Source of the DNA: Molossus alvarezi
Taxonomy: Eukaryota > Chordata > Mammalia > Chiroptera > Molossidae
Length of the DNA: 64,000 nt
Direction: 5' to 3'
Assembly (NCBI GenBank): GCA_037176705.1
Contig: CM073890.1
Location: 99,500,591 to 99,564,590, forward strand
The notes beneath the pieces are model-generated. The model saw only the letters and a program-made list of their open reading frames with translations. It did not search any database and was not told where the DNA came from. Both the position numbers and the translations under genes were made by a program. Shown piece after piece: positions 48,605 to 60,292 of this stretch; position 1 is the stretch's first letter, and the number at the start of each line of letters is the position of its first letter.

Positions 48605-49055
48605 CTGTAAAAATAAATGACATTAAAAGAACTATTACATTTTAAACTGATTATTAGGATTTTATTGTATATTCTTTCCTGTTTAACATTTAACTTGACA
48701 GTTTTTTTTTGTTACTGTGAATTATTAGTATCTATTAACTTAAGAATATATCATTTATATCTAAGAATCTAAGGATCTAAGAATAAATCTTTTGTTTGTT
48801 ATCATTGATCTTTAGAATTGTAGAGTGGAGGTTTTTAGATTTTTGTCTTTCATTTTTTAAGTATAGAAGGTGATGTTTTTAAATTATCAATAGTAACTAA
48901 ATATAGGATTCATTAATTTTGTAATGGCTGTAGACTTAAATGTTGTAGTTTAATCTGAAGTTTGGGATATGCTTGGATTATAGGCTTGGAGGCCAAAGGA
49001 ATTGCTTTCAGTTCCTGAGTTTGACACTTAATAGTTGTGTGATTTGATTTTGTGG

Positions 49056-49293
49056 TTAATCCTCACTCAAGGATTTTTCTCCATCATTTGATATTTAGAC
49101 AGACTGGGAGGGGGAGAGAGAGAGAGAGAAACAGCGATGTGAAGAGACGCATTGATTGGCTGCCTCACGCACGACCAGACCGGGGCTGGGGATTGAACCT
49201 GCAACCCAGCTACGTGCCCTTGACTGGCATCGAACCAGTGACCCTTAAGTTCACAGGCCAGTGCTCTAACAGCTGAGCCAAACTGGCCAGGAC
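49056..49293 (-). mobile_element. VES-related SINE (type B-like)
   Basis: On the minus strand it begins GTCCTGGCCAGTTTGGCTCAG and ends AAATCCTTGAGTGAGGATTA. The hairpin stem has shifted to ATCCT/AGGAT. No clear target duplication. Confidence 0.83.
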
Positions 49294-49472
49294 TGTGTTG
49301 ACTCTTTTTAAGTGAAAAAATTATTACCTCTGTACAGGATTATTTTGAGAATTAAAATATAGTACTTGGCCCAGTAGATATTTAAAAAAAAAAAAAAAGT
49401 TTTCAAATATTATAAAAATGGTCATGATTATATAGAATATAAAGAATTATATTCTTATGGTTTTATAATAAG

Positions 49473-49600
49473 TTTCACTTTAAAAATCATTTATATATAA
49501 ATTTGATATTTGGAATGACTTGTGAAATATTCAGAAAAGTTGTATTAGTCAGGATTTATGAGAAATGTATTTCCAGAGGAGGAAAGAGACATGCTCAGTG
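49473..49600 (+). repeat. 128-bp duplicated segment, copy 1
   Basis: It is the same length as and about 84% similar by eye to 50237-50364, in the same orientation. It starts 'tttcactttaaaaat', contains 'atatataaatttgatatttg' and ends 'agacatgctcagtg'. The last third resembles part of a MIR, but the first 50 bases do not, so this is a true segment duplication. Confidence 0.8.
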
Positions 49601-49775
49601 ATTCTAGTAGTTGGCAGGGCCAAGATTAATATTCACATCTATGACTTCAATTTAAATGATTTTTCTATGAAAGAATAATTTTACATTTGAAGATAATTCG
49701 GTTAATTCTAAAATTATTGACAAATTCTCCAAACAAATTATCTTGATAGTAGTGTGATCTTGATAAAACAAAGTG

Positions 49776-50046
49776 AAGTTCTAAATTTTTTTTTTTTTAA
49801 ATCCTCACCCAAGGATATTTTTCTATTTATCACCAGATAGAGTGGGAAGGAGGGAGAGAGAGTGAGATAGAAACATTGCATGAGAGAGACACTTTGAGTG
49901 GCTGCCTCCCACACAACCCGACCAGGGCCAGGGATGGCTGCAACCCAGTTACGTGCCCTTTACTGGAATCAAACCCTTGATTCATTGGTCCATGAGCTGA
50001 TGCTCTAACCACTGAGACAAACTGGCCAGGGCTAAAGTTCTAAATT
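49776..50046 (-). mobile_element. VES-related SINE (type B) with 12-bp target duplication
   Basis: On the minus strand it begins GCCCTGGCCAGTTTGTCTCAG and ends with ATATCCTTGGGTGAGGATTT, a shifted ATCCT/AGGAT stem. The element proper is 49788-50033. The target duplication 'aagttctaaatt' is at 49776-49787 and 50035-50046. Confidence 0.9.
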
Positions 50047-50236
50047 AAGGAGCAGTAATGACCAATGGTAGATAGAAAAATGGGGAGAAGAAAGTGCTGG
50101 AACAAAGTAACATTGAGCCTTCAATTCTTTCTAAACAGTGCAATACATTTTGAAACTTTCTTTCCCTCAGTCCCAGTTATGGTTCCATCTCTAAGATTGA
50201 ATGGTCAGAGCCTTATTTCGGGGTCACACACACACT

Positions 50237-50364
50237 TTTCACTTTAAAAATTACTTATATATAAATTTGATATTTGGGATGACTTCTATAATATTCAGAA
50301 AAATTGTATTATTCACCATTGATAAGAAACAGAGTTTCAGAGGGGTAAGGAGACATGCTCAGTG
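50237..50364 (+). repeat. 128-bp duplicated segment, copy 2
   Basis: Partner of 49473-49600, with a start-to-start distance of 764 bp, part of which is the later SINE at 49788-50033. It ends 290 bp below the 42-bp cassette exon. Confidence 0.8.
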
Positions 50365-50653
50365 GCTCACACACACTTATGCACACCCATACATGTATAC
50401 CTATGTGTATAGAGTTTAAAATATGAAATTGGAAATACAAATTTTTGGCAGATATAACTAGGCATTAGGAAATCTGCCATATTATGAACTATATTATTCC
50501 TTACCAAATGTATGCTTCTTACATTTTAATATAAAGACAAAGTGTCTTAGAGCTACTAAAAAAAAAAAAAAAAGAATAGAATTTTTCCCTAATGTCATGG
50601 AGTTTGGAGTTTGATGGTCACCAAGTTAGTTTTTAAAATGTCATTGTACTGAC

Positions 50654-50695
50654 CTGAAGTTGTTGCAGGGCTCACCGTAGGGGAATCCAAAGATG
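50654..50695 (-). CDS. TMPRSS15: TMPRSS15 cassette exon: mucin-like insert, 42 bp
   Basis: A 42-bp micro-exon, phase 1 on both sides, so inclusion or skipping leaves the frame intact. With flanking bases it reads A-S-L-D-S-P-T-V-S-P-A-T-T-S-G. The acceptor is CTTTATTACAG behind a fair pyrimidine tract, and the donor is CAG|GTCAGT, the same six intron bases as the neighbouring 36-bp exon. The human reference protein has no such segment, but as I recall the bovine and porcine proteins have about 15 extra residues here, with S-L-E-N-I-S-T-T-S-P-T-T-S-D in bovine, which fits exactly. It would lengthen the O-glycosylated stalk. Exon identity is inferred from splice sites, phase and composition. 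Confidence 0.78.
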
Positions 50696-51141
50696 CTGTA
50701 ATAAAGTAAAGTGGATTTTAAGCTTGGACCTATAATATGCATATATTATGAAACAATGAATGCAACTGGAATATTCATTCAAAGGACATCTGATCCTTTA
50801 GACTTATTCTTTGATCCTGTTTCCTGCTCAATGTACCTTTTATTATTTGATTGTAGTGCATTTGATGAATTTCCACAATCTGTATATGCTCTATGAAATT
50901 TGCCTAAGTTTGCTTTATTTTAATCATTTGATAAAAGTATGTATTTTTTCATCATAGTTATATAGAATAATTTATATTTAAGGTAGCTAATGTCACATTA
51001 CATACCAGATCTTATCAGACCTAGAACCAATGGTGTTGCACTGCAATATATAGTAGACGTCAAAATAATCTTGTACATAATATCAGCTGGGAACTGTCCT
51101 GTCTAAGTATAAAGTGCTTTATACATTAAAAACAAAACAAA

Positions 51142-53897
51142 CCAGTCCGGTCAGGATGGCGGCATAGGTAAACGTGGTATCACCTCCTCCCACAACGACA
51201 TCAAAATTACAACTAACCTACTGCACAAGCATCCTTCAGAACCACCTTATACTGAGCTGAATGGAAGTCCTATGACTACAGAATTAAAGCAGCAGCCACA
51301 CCGAGACTGGGAGGAGGGTGGAGGGGACGGGCTGGGCCCACACCCACGTGTGGCGGATAAAAATCAGGAGGACACATCGGCTGGGAAGGTCCTCCCTGAG
51401 GACTGAGGGGTCCCCGTCCCACACCAGACACCCCGCTCAGGGTTCCAGTTCCAGGAAGAGAATCCCCATCACTTCTGGCTGAAAAACCAGCGGGAACTGA
51501 GGCTGAGAGAGGCTGAGGCTGCGGGAGCCCCAGGCAGCTCCTCTTAAAAGGCCTGCGCATGGACTTACTCAGAAGTGCTTCCTCTAAGCTTGGAGAGGAG
51601 GCAGCTTGAGGGTTGCCCGAAACATACAGGGAAGAACTGAGCTGTTTGCCTCTGGCTGAGGGCTGGAAAGGCGGCTTTCTCCTGGACAGATGTGCTGGCA
51701 AAGGCAGATGTTCCTTTGGTGAGCCCTTCCCTGGGGCAGCAGATGGCCACCATTTCTGGGACTCCAGCAACCTAGCTCACACTGGTAGCCCCTCCCTGGT
51801 GATTCCCTGAGGCCCCACCCCACCCAACTTTCAGGCCCACCCAAGGTGTTTCCAAAGGCTTTACCATAGAATTGGCCTGTCTTGGATCCTGCTTCAGAGT
51901 TTCCTAAAATCTTTCATACATGTAGCATCTGGTCTTAGCAAGCCCCATACCTCTCATTAAGTGGTCCCAGGCCTGGCATTAGAAGCAGCCAGCCTTGGTT
52001 CATAACTTGGCTTTTCCTGGGCAACTCCAAGCCCAGCACAAGAAGCAGCCATCTGCAGATCACTTTGTAAACTTATGCCAGGTGGCCCTGGATAGAACAC
52101 AAGCAGTGGCTGCCCTTGCCCCAGAGCCAGCACACCCAGTGAACAGCTTCCAACCACATCAAACCACCACCACACAACCACCTCCATAAGTGACACACTC
52201 AATGAGTGGACTTGGTGGGTACCAGAGCCCTGATGAAGTAAGTCTTGCTCTGTGTGGTGGGACCCTATACAGCTGATCCTCCAACGTAGTCAGAGGTCAG
52301 TGGTTAGTGGGCACAACCAGTCCTTGCAGCTGATCAGCCTGAGTAAATCCCTCCCATTGACATGCCAACAACAATCAAAACTTAATTACAACAGAAGGGT
52401 GTACAGTCTACACTAGAAGCGCACCTCAAGGGCCCAGCTGGGGTGATCAGAAAGGCTGTCCCACTGGACCCTACAGGACACCTACAACAATAGGTCACCC
52501 TACAAAGCTTAGGAGACATATTAACTCTATCTAATACATAGAAACAATCACAGGAAAGCAGCCACAATGAAGATACAAAGAAATATGTCTCAAATGAAAG
52601 AACAGAACAAAACTCCAGAAAAAGAATTGAACAAAATGGAGATAAGCAATCAATCAGATGCAGAGTTCAAAACACAGATTATAAAGTTGCTCAAGGAATT
52701 TGTTGAGACATTTAAAGAACTTAATGAAACCTTCAAGGAACTTAAGGAGAACATAAACAACATAAAAAAAGACCAGTGAGAAATGAATGATGCACTAACT
52801 GAAATAAAGAATAATTTACAGGAAATCAATAATTGAATAGAGACAGCCAAGAAGCAAACCATTGATTTGGAATATAAGGAAGCAAAAAACACCCGATCAG
52901 AACAGCAAAAAAGAAATAAGAATAAAAAAAAAAAAAAAAATGTAAGGAGCCTCTAGGACAACTTTAAGCATGCCAACATTCGCATCATAGGGATGCCAGA
53001 AGGAGAAGACAGAGAACAAGAAATGAAAACTTATTTGAAAAAATAATGGCAGAAAACTTCCCTAACTTGATGAAAGAAACAGATATACAAGTCCAGGAAG
53101 CACAGAGAATCCCCAAACAAGATGAACCCAAAGAGGTCCACACCAAGACACATCATCATCAAAATGCCAAAGGTTGAAGACAAAGAGAGATCTTAAAAAC
53201 ATCGAGAGAAAAGCAGTTCATTACCTACAACGGAGCTCCCATAAGACTGTTAGCTGATGTCTCAAAATAAACTTTGCAAGCCAGAAAGGAGTGGCAAGAG
53301 ATATTCAAGGTGATGAAAAGCAACGACCTACATGCAAGATTACTCTATCCTGCAAAGCTGTCATTTAGAATCCATGGACATATTAGGAGTTTCCCAGACA
53401 AGAAAAAACTAAAGGAGTTCATCATCAGCAAACCAGTATTATATGAAATGTTGAAGGCTCTTCTTGAAGAGAAGAACACTAAAAGTATGAACAATAAAAT
53501 GGCAATTAATATCTATCAACAAATTGAATCTATAAACAAAATGAGCTAGCAGAATAGAAACAGACTCACAGATACAGAGAACTTTTTGTTACTTGCCAGA
53601 TGGGTGGGGACTCGGGGGTGGGTGAAAAAGATGAAGGAATTAAGAAGTACAAGTTGGTTGTTAGACTGATGAACTTCAAAGGGAAGGGTGAGCGAGGACA
53701 GAATGAGATAAACCAAAGAACTTCCAGGTATATATGCATAATCAATGGACACCAACAATAGTGTGGGGAAGGCAGGAGGGGAGCAGGGGGTCAATGGAAA
53801 AAAAAGGGGGGAGAACATCTGTAACACATTCAACAATAAAGATGAGTTAAAAAAGTATCAAAACAAACAAACAAACAAACAAACAAACAAACAAAAC
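51142..53897 (+). mobile_element. Half-L1-like element (L1 5' UTR + ORF1 + 3' UTR, no ORF2)
   Basis: It starts near 'gtccggtcaggatggcggca', the L1 5' UTR start, with the GC-rich 5' UTR to about 52566. ORF1 remains follow (52567-53547). From about 53548 it goes directly into the L1-type 3' UTR with 'gataaaccaaagaacttcca' and 'acattcaacaataaaga', then an (AAAC)n tail to 53897. No reverse-transcriptase or endonuclease coding sequence lies between. This is the layout of HAL1 (half-L1) elements, which are moved in trans by full L1. Antisense to TMPRSS15. A simple L1 with an ORF2 deletion is the alternative. Confidence 0.78.
52567..53549 (+). pseudogene. L1 ORF1-like coding remnant, broken
   Basis: Three readable parts of an L1 ORF1 protein lie in different frames. 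The N-terminal part (52567-52779) starts M-K-I-Q-R-N-M-S-Q-M-K-E and has a heptad-like coiled-coil segment L-K-E-F-V-E-T-F-K-E-L. A middle part (about 52970-53160) reads N-I-R-I-I-G-M-P-E-G-E-D, matching the RNA-recognition domain. The C-terminal part (53274-53549) reads R-K-E-W-Q-E-I-F-K-V-M-K and L-Y-P-A-K-L-S-F-R-I, matching the L1 ORF1 C-terminal domain. Stops, frameshifts and an A-run separate them. ORF1p normally trimerises and coats L1 RNA. Confidence 0.85.
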
Positions 53898-54550
53898 CTA
53901 GCTATTTTCTTCACCCTTTCACCCTTTAAGATGTTTAATATTTAAAAAAAATATATATATATATGTTTTTGCTTCACAAAATTATGACAATTATGTAAGA
54001 TATAAAGGAAACCAAAGCAATCTTATGAAAAATCCTCATCTTTGTATTTGTTCTTATTCAAAACTGTATTTACGGTAAGTACCTTAAGAGGTACATTGTC
54101 TTCTACCAACTAGGTTGTTTATTAGAGTATTTCTTCATTTCTGCATTGTCTTGATTCTATAAGATTTATAGCAGTTTCATAAATGGTATATGGTAGATTA
54201 TTGATAAAGAAGAAAAGGTTTATACCATGTTTTCACAAAGAAGACATTTTAATTTCTATTATGTTTAGTTATACAATACACTATGTAAAAATTCATTGTA
54301 TTTGTAAAATTTTTAACCAATTTTAAAATTGGAAAATTCACATGATGCAAGTGAATATTAAACGTAAGTACCTAAAATAAAGCTTGGTGTATGTTTATAA
54401 AAATGTTTTAATGTAGTTCAGTAAATTACATGTAACTTCAAGAGCATATTCTTGGGTTGATATTGTAATATACTTGATTGCATTCATAGTACTTATTCTA
54501 AGTTAACTAAAAAAATAGGGTTTTATTGAAGAAATAAATATTTCTAAAAA

Positions 54551-54720
54551 CCACAAACTTTGCCCTGGCCGGTTTTGCTCAGTGGTTAGAGCGTCGGCCT
54601 GCGGTCCAGAGAGACCAGAGTTTGGTTCCCGCTAAGGGCACGTACCTCAGTTGCAGTTTGTCCCCAGCCCTGGTTGGGTGATGCCGGTGGCAACCACTCG
54701 ATGTATCCCTTTCACGTCGA

Positions 54721-54756
<36 letters not shown>

Positions 54757-54834
54757 CCACTCAATCTGAACAAAAAATGAAAAAGTGTCCTCAGGTGAGG
54801 ATTAAAAAAAAAACCAAAAAACCCCACAAACTTT
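54551..54834 (+). mobile_element. VES-related SINE (type B) with 11-bp target duplication
   Basis: It starts GCCCTGGCCGGTTTTGCTCAG, has a (CT)n stretch at about 54725-54753, and ends with the TCCTC-AGGT-GAGGA hairpin and A tail. The element proper is 54562-54823. The target duplication 'ccacaaacttt' is at 54551-54561 and 54824-54834. Confidence 0.92.
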
Positions 54835-55034
54835 CCTCCCTCAAATAGTCCAACTGCAGGAGTCAGGAAGTAAGTTTAGCACACTTGTCAAGTCCTCTGC
54901 CATAGCAACCATACAGAAACGGATATACCTTCACATAATGGTTGCTAGAAATCAACTTTCAAGAAGAAAATGGACTATTGAAAAAATCTGTCAACATTGT
55001 TCTAAAATAAAAACATTATAAACAATCTCTAATA

Positions 55035-55215
55035 TAATGGTTAAGAGCACAGACATTAAGATCCAATCATCTGGCTCAGAAACTTGATCCAACTCTAAAT
55101 AGCTGTGCGACTTAAGGCAATTTACCAAAACTACCTGTGTCGGTCTTCTCTGCAAAATGGGCATAGTGAATACGTCAAATAGTAAGATTGGTATGAGGAG
55201 TAAATATGTTGATAG
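55035..55215 (+). mobile_element. MIR SINE
   Basis: It contains 'gttaagagcacagacattaa', 'agctgtgcgacttaaggca' and 'tctctgcaaaatgggcatag', the standard MIR order in this orientation. Confidence 0.72.
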
Positions 55216-55509
55216 GTAACACATCTGTTCTAGCTAATCTTAGTTGGTAGCAATTTTCAGTGCATCTAAATCAGACAAAGATCTAAAACAGTCTCTGCTC
55301 CAGCAAAGGTGCCCGAGGGTATCCAACCATCAGTAGAGGAGGAACTAAGAACATTAGCTGTCTTCTCACTGAACAGGTACCAATGGAGATAGGAGACTTA
55401 ATGAGAGAGGAAACTGTGTTTGATGAACCCATGTTGTAAAGGAAAGCAAGGTCCACATTTTCATACCTATTATTATAAAACTGAAACAAACAAAACAACC
55501 CAAAATTTA

Positions 55510-55759
55510 AAAATTCTGCAAGTTTTGCCTGGCCCGTGTGGCTCAGTGGATTGAGCTTTCACCTATGCACCAAGAGGTCACTGGTTCGATTCCCAGTCAG
55601 GGCACATGCCCAGGTTGTGAGCCCGATCCCCAGTGGGGTTATGCAGGAGGGGGCCAGTTGATGCTCTCTCTCATTGATGTTTCTCTCTCTCTCTCCCTCT
55701 CCCTTCCTCTCTCTCTAAAATCAATAAAGAAAAAAAATTGAGAAAAAAATTCTGCAAGT
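55510..55759 (+). mobile_element. VES-type SINE (type A) with 14-bp target duplication
   Basis: The head is GCCTGGCCCGTGTGGCTCAG, and a perfect B box GGTTCGATTCC lies at 55583-55593. The end is TAAAATCAATAAAGAAAA. The element proper is 55524-55745. The target duplication 'aaaattctgcaagt' is at 55510-55523 and 55746-55759. Confidence 0.93.
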
Positions 55760-56648
55760 GTTTATATATTTGACTCAGAGGCAAATCTGGGTTGACTGAT
55801 CTCATTCTGTAGCAAAACTATTTTAACTGAACTTAGGCTATTTTGAATATGTCTTTGTTCCACTTGATGTGGATATTTGTGTAATGATTAGCTTTCTAAC
55901 ATCCCCCAATTTTTGAATTCCAAAACATTATGGCTTCAAGGTTTACACAGAAGAGACTGTGGACCTGGATGGACCTGGGCAATTATTGTTCTCAGCCAAA
56001 ACAAACACACAGAGTATTGTTTGTTGAACTGAAGTGGGGATACATAGAATGAAAAATTCAGAATAAGCATTGGTAGACATATAGTCTGCTATTATTTTTG
56101 ATCCTCTATACTTCTTCACCTTTGACTTATTAATATCTTAAAATTACTTGTCAGTTTAATAATAACATTTTCTTTTATAAATAACCAGGATGAATAAAAC
56201 ACATTGACCCCTCCTGTTCCTTTGTCTGTTTTTGTTTGTTTGTTTTTTTTTAAGTTCTCAAATAGAGACTGGACTTGCCACTGGGCTTTATAATCTAATG
56301 ATGTCTATGACTTAGAAATTAATGAGTGTCATTTTTTTGGTGGAGAGTTTCTGGAATGTCAGGGTATGCTGGACTAATGCCAAGAATGTGGTAAGACCCA
56401 GAAATGTTTACGCATGCCAATATGTTTAGAACTTTTTTGATATTTTATATTTTATAAATGTTTCCTCCCTGCTGTATTTCTTCAAATATGGTTTCTCCAT
56501 CTTTCATGTTTTCCAGATAAATGTGTTACCTCTAGCAATAAGACATGTTTCTGAAATCAAGGGTGATCCCATTGCTTCCTGATATATCACTCAAATTTTA
56601 ATTTCATAGCTTAATGATTCAAGGAAATCAAATAATGTTCACAGTTAC

Positions 56649-56800
56649 CTATGATATCAATGCTGTTCAAGTCAATATGGAAATAGGCCAGTTGACTGGA
56701 TTTATTTGCTTCAATGCCTTGAATCAGTTCTTCTTTTACATGTTTATCTGACACCCACTGGTCAAAGGAAAGGTCAAATATGACTATGATGCTGCCATTC
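56649..56800 (-). CDS. TMPRSS15: TMPRSS15 exon: SEA domain, C-terminal half
   Basis: 152 bp. It begins with the last base of a Glu codon and ends with the first base of a Gly (exon skipped) or Ala (cassette included) codon. It encodes N-G-S-I-I-V-I-F-D-L-S-F-D-Q-W-V-S, D-K-H-V-K-E-E-L-I-Q-G-I-E-A-N-K-S-S-Q-L, A-Y-F-H-I-D-L-N-S-I-D-I-I. G-S-I-I-V matches the SEA strand where family members self-cleave between Gly and Ser, though cleavage here is only inferred. The sequons N-G-S and N-K-S are kept. The acceptor is CTTTGCAG and the donor is G|GTAACT. The upstream SEA, membrane and cytoplasmic exons are outside the window. Confidence 0.95.
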
Positions 56801-56894
56801 CTGCAAAGCAAAAAAGATGACAAAAGAGAAAAAAGTCAGAATTCTTCCCGCAATTTGTGCTTAATTCATGTAAGATGTTTTTGAAATTCTCTAC

Positions 56895-57060
56895 ACTTAT
56901 CACCTTGTTAATTCTAATTTCACCTGTGCAAGGTGGGCGGCATCAAATATTATTTTTATTTTACAGGAGAAAGAAACAGGAATGAAAGACTAAACGACCT
57001 TTCCAAGAACACCAAGGCAGATCCAGAACTGGAATCTGAGTTTTCTGAGTTTTCCCTCAG
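56895..57060 (+). mobile_element. MIR-like ancient SINE
   Basis: 'attttacaggagaaagaaac' followed by 'cctttccaagaacaccaagg' and 'cagatccagaactggaatct' follows the MIR 3' half. Confidence 0.65.
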
Positions 57061-58849
57061 CACACGCATTTCCAGGCCAGGCTGTTCCCCGGAGTCACTT
57101 GTGTCAAATTAAACCAAATCAAGTGGTTGTGTGACATTAGCTCTTGTTTCACTGTTCGAAGGAATGGAGAGCATCAGTTTGTAATGTCTTACAGATCATT
57201 TCCAAGTAGAGAAATGTCTAAGGTAGTTTCACTGATTTCTGAGAAAAGTTTTCTGTGTAGTTTATGAAGACCTGCTAGCAAGCTTACAACAATTAACCTA
57301 TACCTACATTTTTTTCTCTATTCTTAAAATAAAATATCCAAATATGCTCTATTTTAAGGGATAGAAAGAAGATAAGCATACCTGGGTTATTGGGGATTTA
57401 CGACATATGCATTCATATTGTCAAGGGTCCGGAGCATCTTGCCTGCATCATCTCAAACCATAGCATTAAAGTTCAACTGTCCAGCCCGAGTCATCTCCCT
57501 TTTTATTTTATTCCCTGCTCTGCAGCATGCACTTAAAAAGTTTTATTTACTGGTTGTTTGTTTACAGTTTAAAGAAACAAAACTATGAAAACATTTTTGG
57601 CCCAGTAGGGATACTTGAGAGATTTTTCCCTCCTGCCTACTTTTCTATTTCCCGCATGCTATGCTTTCGGGACACAACCACATGAGAGACAAATTTTAGC
57701 TCTGATTCATTCCGTAGCCCTCAATAAACTGGGGGTGCTCAGGGTATACTCAGAACCTTAGGGGCTAGACTTGAGAGAACCAAATTTTGGTATGTATTTA
57801 CTAGTTCCAAATTTAGGCAGTTTTGCTCATATCCTTACAATATCTATACATCACTGATCTTCTTGAAGGAGTTCATCAACTCCAGAAAAGTTCTTTGTGT
57901 ATCTTTCCATATATCTATCTTGGTAGAACTTAGAATAAATATTGTTGGTTTTTATCCCTCCGTGATGATATCCAAGATGAAAAGTCATAGTAGATCAGCA
58001 TCTCCACTTGGTAGTATGTCTCTTCTTAATGTTTGTGCTGCTCTTCAAGGTCACGGTTTAGCAGAAGTGATTCCTTTCTAGGCAGCTGGTTTTTCGTTTT
58101 TGAAGTAAACAGGATACTCTGATACAATAATTACACATTTCACCTCTATTGATTATTTAAAAACCTTACAGTGTTTAAATTTCTAATTATTTTCTAAAAT
58201 CATAGTAAGTGACAAGGCTTCTTAGTGACGATTTAGTTCAGGGTTCCCCAGACATATCCATGCGTGCCATCTCCTGCTGACCAAGATAAGGATACACTTT
58301 GTCACAGACACTTTTATCTACGCTTCCAGGCTTGTCAATTTTACATGCTGACCCATCCCTAATTTTATTTGAGAATAAAGTTCCGGTTTCTCACAACAGG
58401 TAATGGTTTCTCCTACCTTTTCTCACGTCATTGATAGTTTTACTCATGGGCATATGACCAGACCCTGGTCCATGGAGTGTGAAGGGACAATGATGGGAAA
58501 CTTTTTCATATATAATGAAGTAATGGTTTATAGTGGACCACTGCTTTTATTTGTTGAACATTATTATGTCTGTATGTGATTGCTGGGATGACCACATCCC
58601 TCCTGGTACCATGAGACACACTTTGGTTGACAAACTAAATATAGCAGAATGAAAAAGAAAAGTACCTCAGTTATTGTCACTGATATTATATCACTGAATT
58701 AACCTCTGGTGAAACTTTCAGATGTCTTGTGATGTCAGATGATACACTCCTTGTCCAAGGCTCTTTCCGTTATGGGTTCTGTTCGTTACAATTTAATCCT
58801 AACTGGCATATGGCTTTCAGGCCTCATCACATATATTTACACAGAAGCT

Positions 58850-59010
58850 CCAGGAAAGGGGGGTTACTCAATTTTTGCACCTGCTATTGGCCAAGTGGAC
58901 ATTTTAACAATAAGGAGATTGAGGCTCAGAGTAACATGGATAACTTTGCTGAGAGGTATTCAGCTTATTCGTGTCAGAGACAGGAATGAGATTCAGAGAC
59001 AGATGTCTCC
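58850..59010 (+). mobile_element. MIR-like ancient SINE
   Basis: 'caataaggagattgaggctc' then 'aacatggataactttgctga' and 'tcgtgtcagagacaggaatg' fit a diverged MIR. Two 86-96 codon frames overlapping it are not genes. Confidence 0.55.
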
Positions 59011-60292
59011 CAGATGTGTTTTTGTATAGTTCTCATTCCCCACTCCCAACACCACCTCAGCCAACACCATTGTGAACCATTTGTTAGGGACAGACGATGC
59101 ACACATTTACCGGGTGTACATGTACAATGATCTTGCATTGCTACCAGAATTTGATAACCGAATGGATCAGGAAAATAGCTAGTTGTATTTTTTGGGGAGA
59201 GAGATATTTATAACCTCCATACATTCAAGAGACAGACTCTCCCCTCTCCCCAGCCCTTCGCCTGCTCTCTGTCCCCTTCTTCTTTTGTCTCCTTAGCCAC
59301 CCTCACCCTCAGTTAAAAGGACAGGGTTAAAAATTAGTTAAAATAACAAATCCATTAATTTCTCTGCTTTCGATTCCACATCTTTTCTTTCTCCTTGAAT
59401 ATATCTGAGTTTTCTCTTTATGTAATTTCCACATGTTTAACTTGACTGAACACTTGCTTTTACTTTTATTTTTTAAGGGAGTAGACAAGGTAAGATATTT
59501 TGGGTAGAGAAAGTCTAAATCTGAAATTTTCCTTCACTGACTTGAAAGTAACTGGATTAGTTCATCCTCAGGCATGAAGCGTCTCTGTATGAAAGATGTG
59601 TTTTCTTGCTTGTGAATTATACATTGCATTTAATAATGTATGCTTTGCAAGGACAGGAGTTACAGATCCTGTACCCACATATACTTGTGGTGTTCAAAAT
59701 TTGTTTTTTATTCAGTGTAAATGTTGAGATAAGAGAGATAGGAAGGAGAAATCAGGAAAACTGTAATAGTCATTTGTGTTCAGCCTAATAAGAACACTAA
59801 CACTGTTATTTTAGTACTTTTGTAGTGATCTTGATATCACTACTCTGAGTTTGATTTTATTTATTATGGTAAGTGAGAATTTTTCCTTTAGGAAAAATAA
59901 AAAAGAAACAATGGCCATCTTTATTTTAAAGTACTTGTTCCAATGGAATATCAGAGTTTTTTTTTTTGTTTTGTCTTTTTTGCAGATAAATCCTATCATT
60001 GTACAGAGAGCCTGGGTGCAATAAATCAAAATGTTTCTTATCTCTTATTTTCCTTAATGATATCGATAACCTCTAGGGCTGCTGAGTAAACAAAAGTCTT
60101 TTCTTTACTAACTTTGTGACTCATGTGTGTCAAAGGGCAGAATAAGCTGCATCTTGTCACAGAGGGTAAACAGCACTTTGTTAAAAGAATGGATGGCTAA
60201 ATGCTTTGTGAGTCAAAGCACCTTTCATAAAGCAGAAAAACAGAAAGTGTCCCCAGAGGAGAGCCAACCATTTGCTTGACCTGCAGAGTGTA

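Larger units (their letters stand above)
48605..50653 (-). other. TMPRSS15: Intron between the two linker exons
   Basis: 2049 bp. It holds SINEs at 49056-49293 and 49788-50033 and two copies of a 128-bp segment (49473-49600 and 50237-50364). The rest is AT-rich. Confidence 0.88.
50696..56648 (-). other. TMPRSS15: Intron between SEA and the mucin-like linker
   Basis: 5953 bp. Nearly half is the half-L1-like element at 51142-53897. SINEs lie at 54562-54823 and 55524-55745, and a MIR-like fossil lies at 55035-55215. 53950-54540 and 55760-56640 are AT-rich with no recognisable element. Confidence 0.88.

Noticed and set aside
51276..51770. 164-codon open frame on the minus strand, the longest in the window
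   Set aside because: It lies antisense inside the GC-rich 5' UTR of the half-L1-like element. The composition explains the length, and no known domain is visible.
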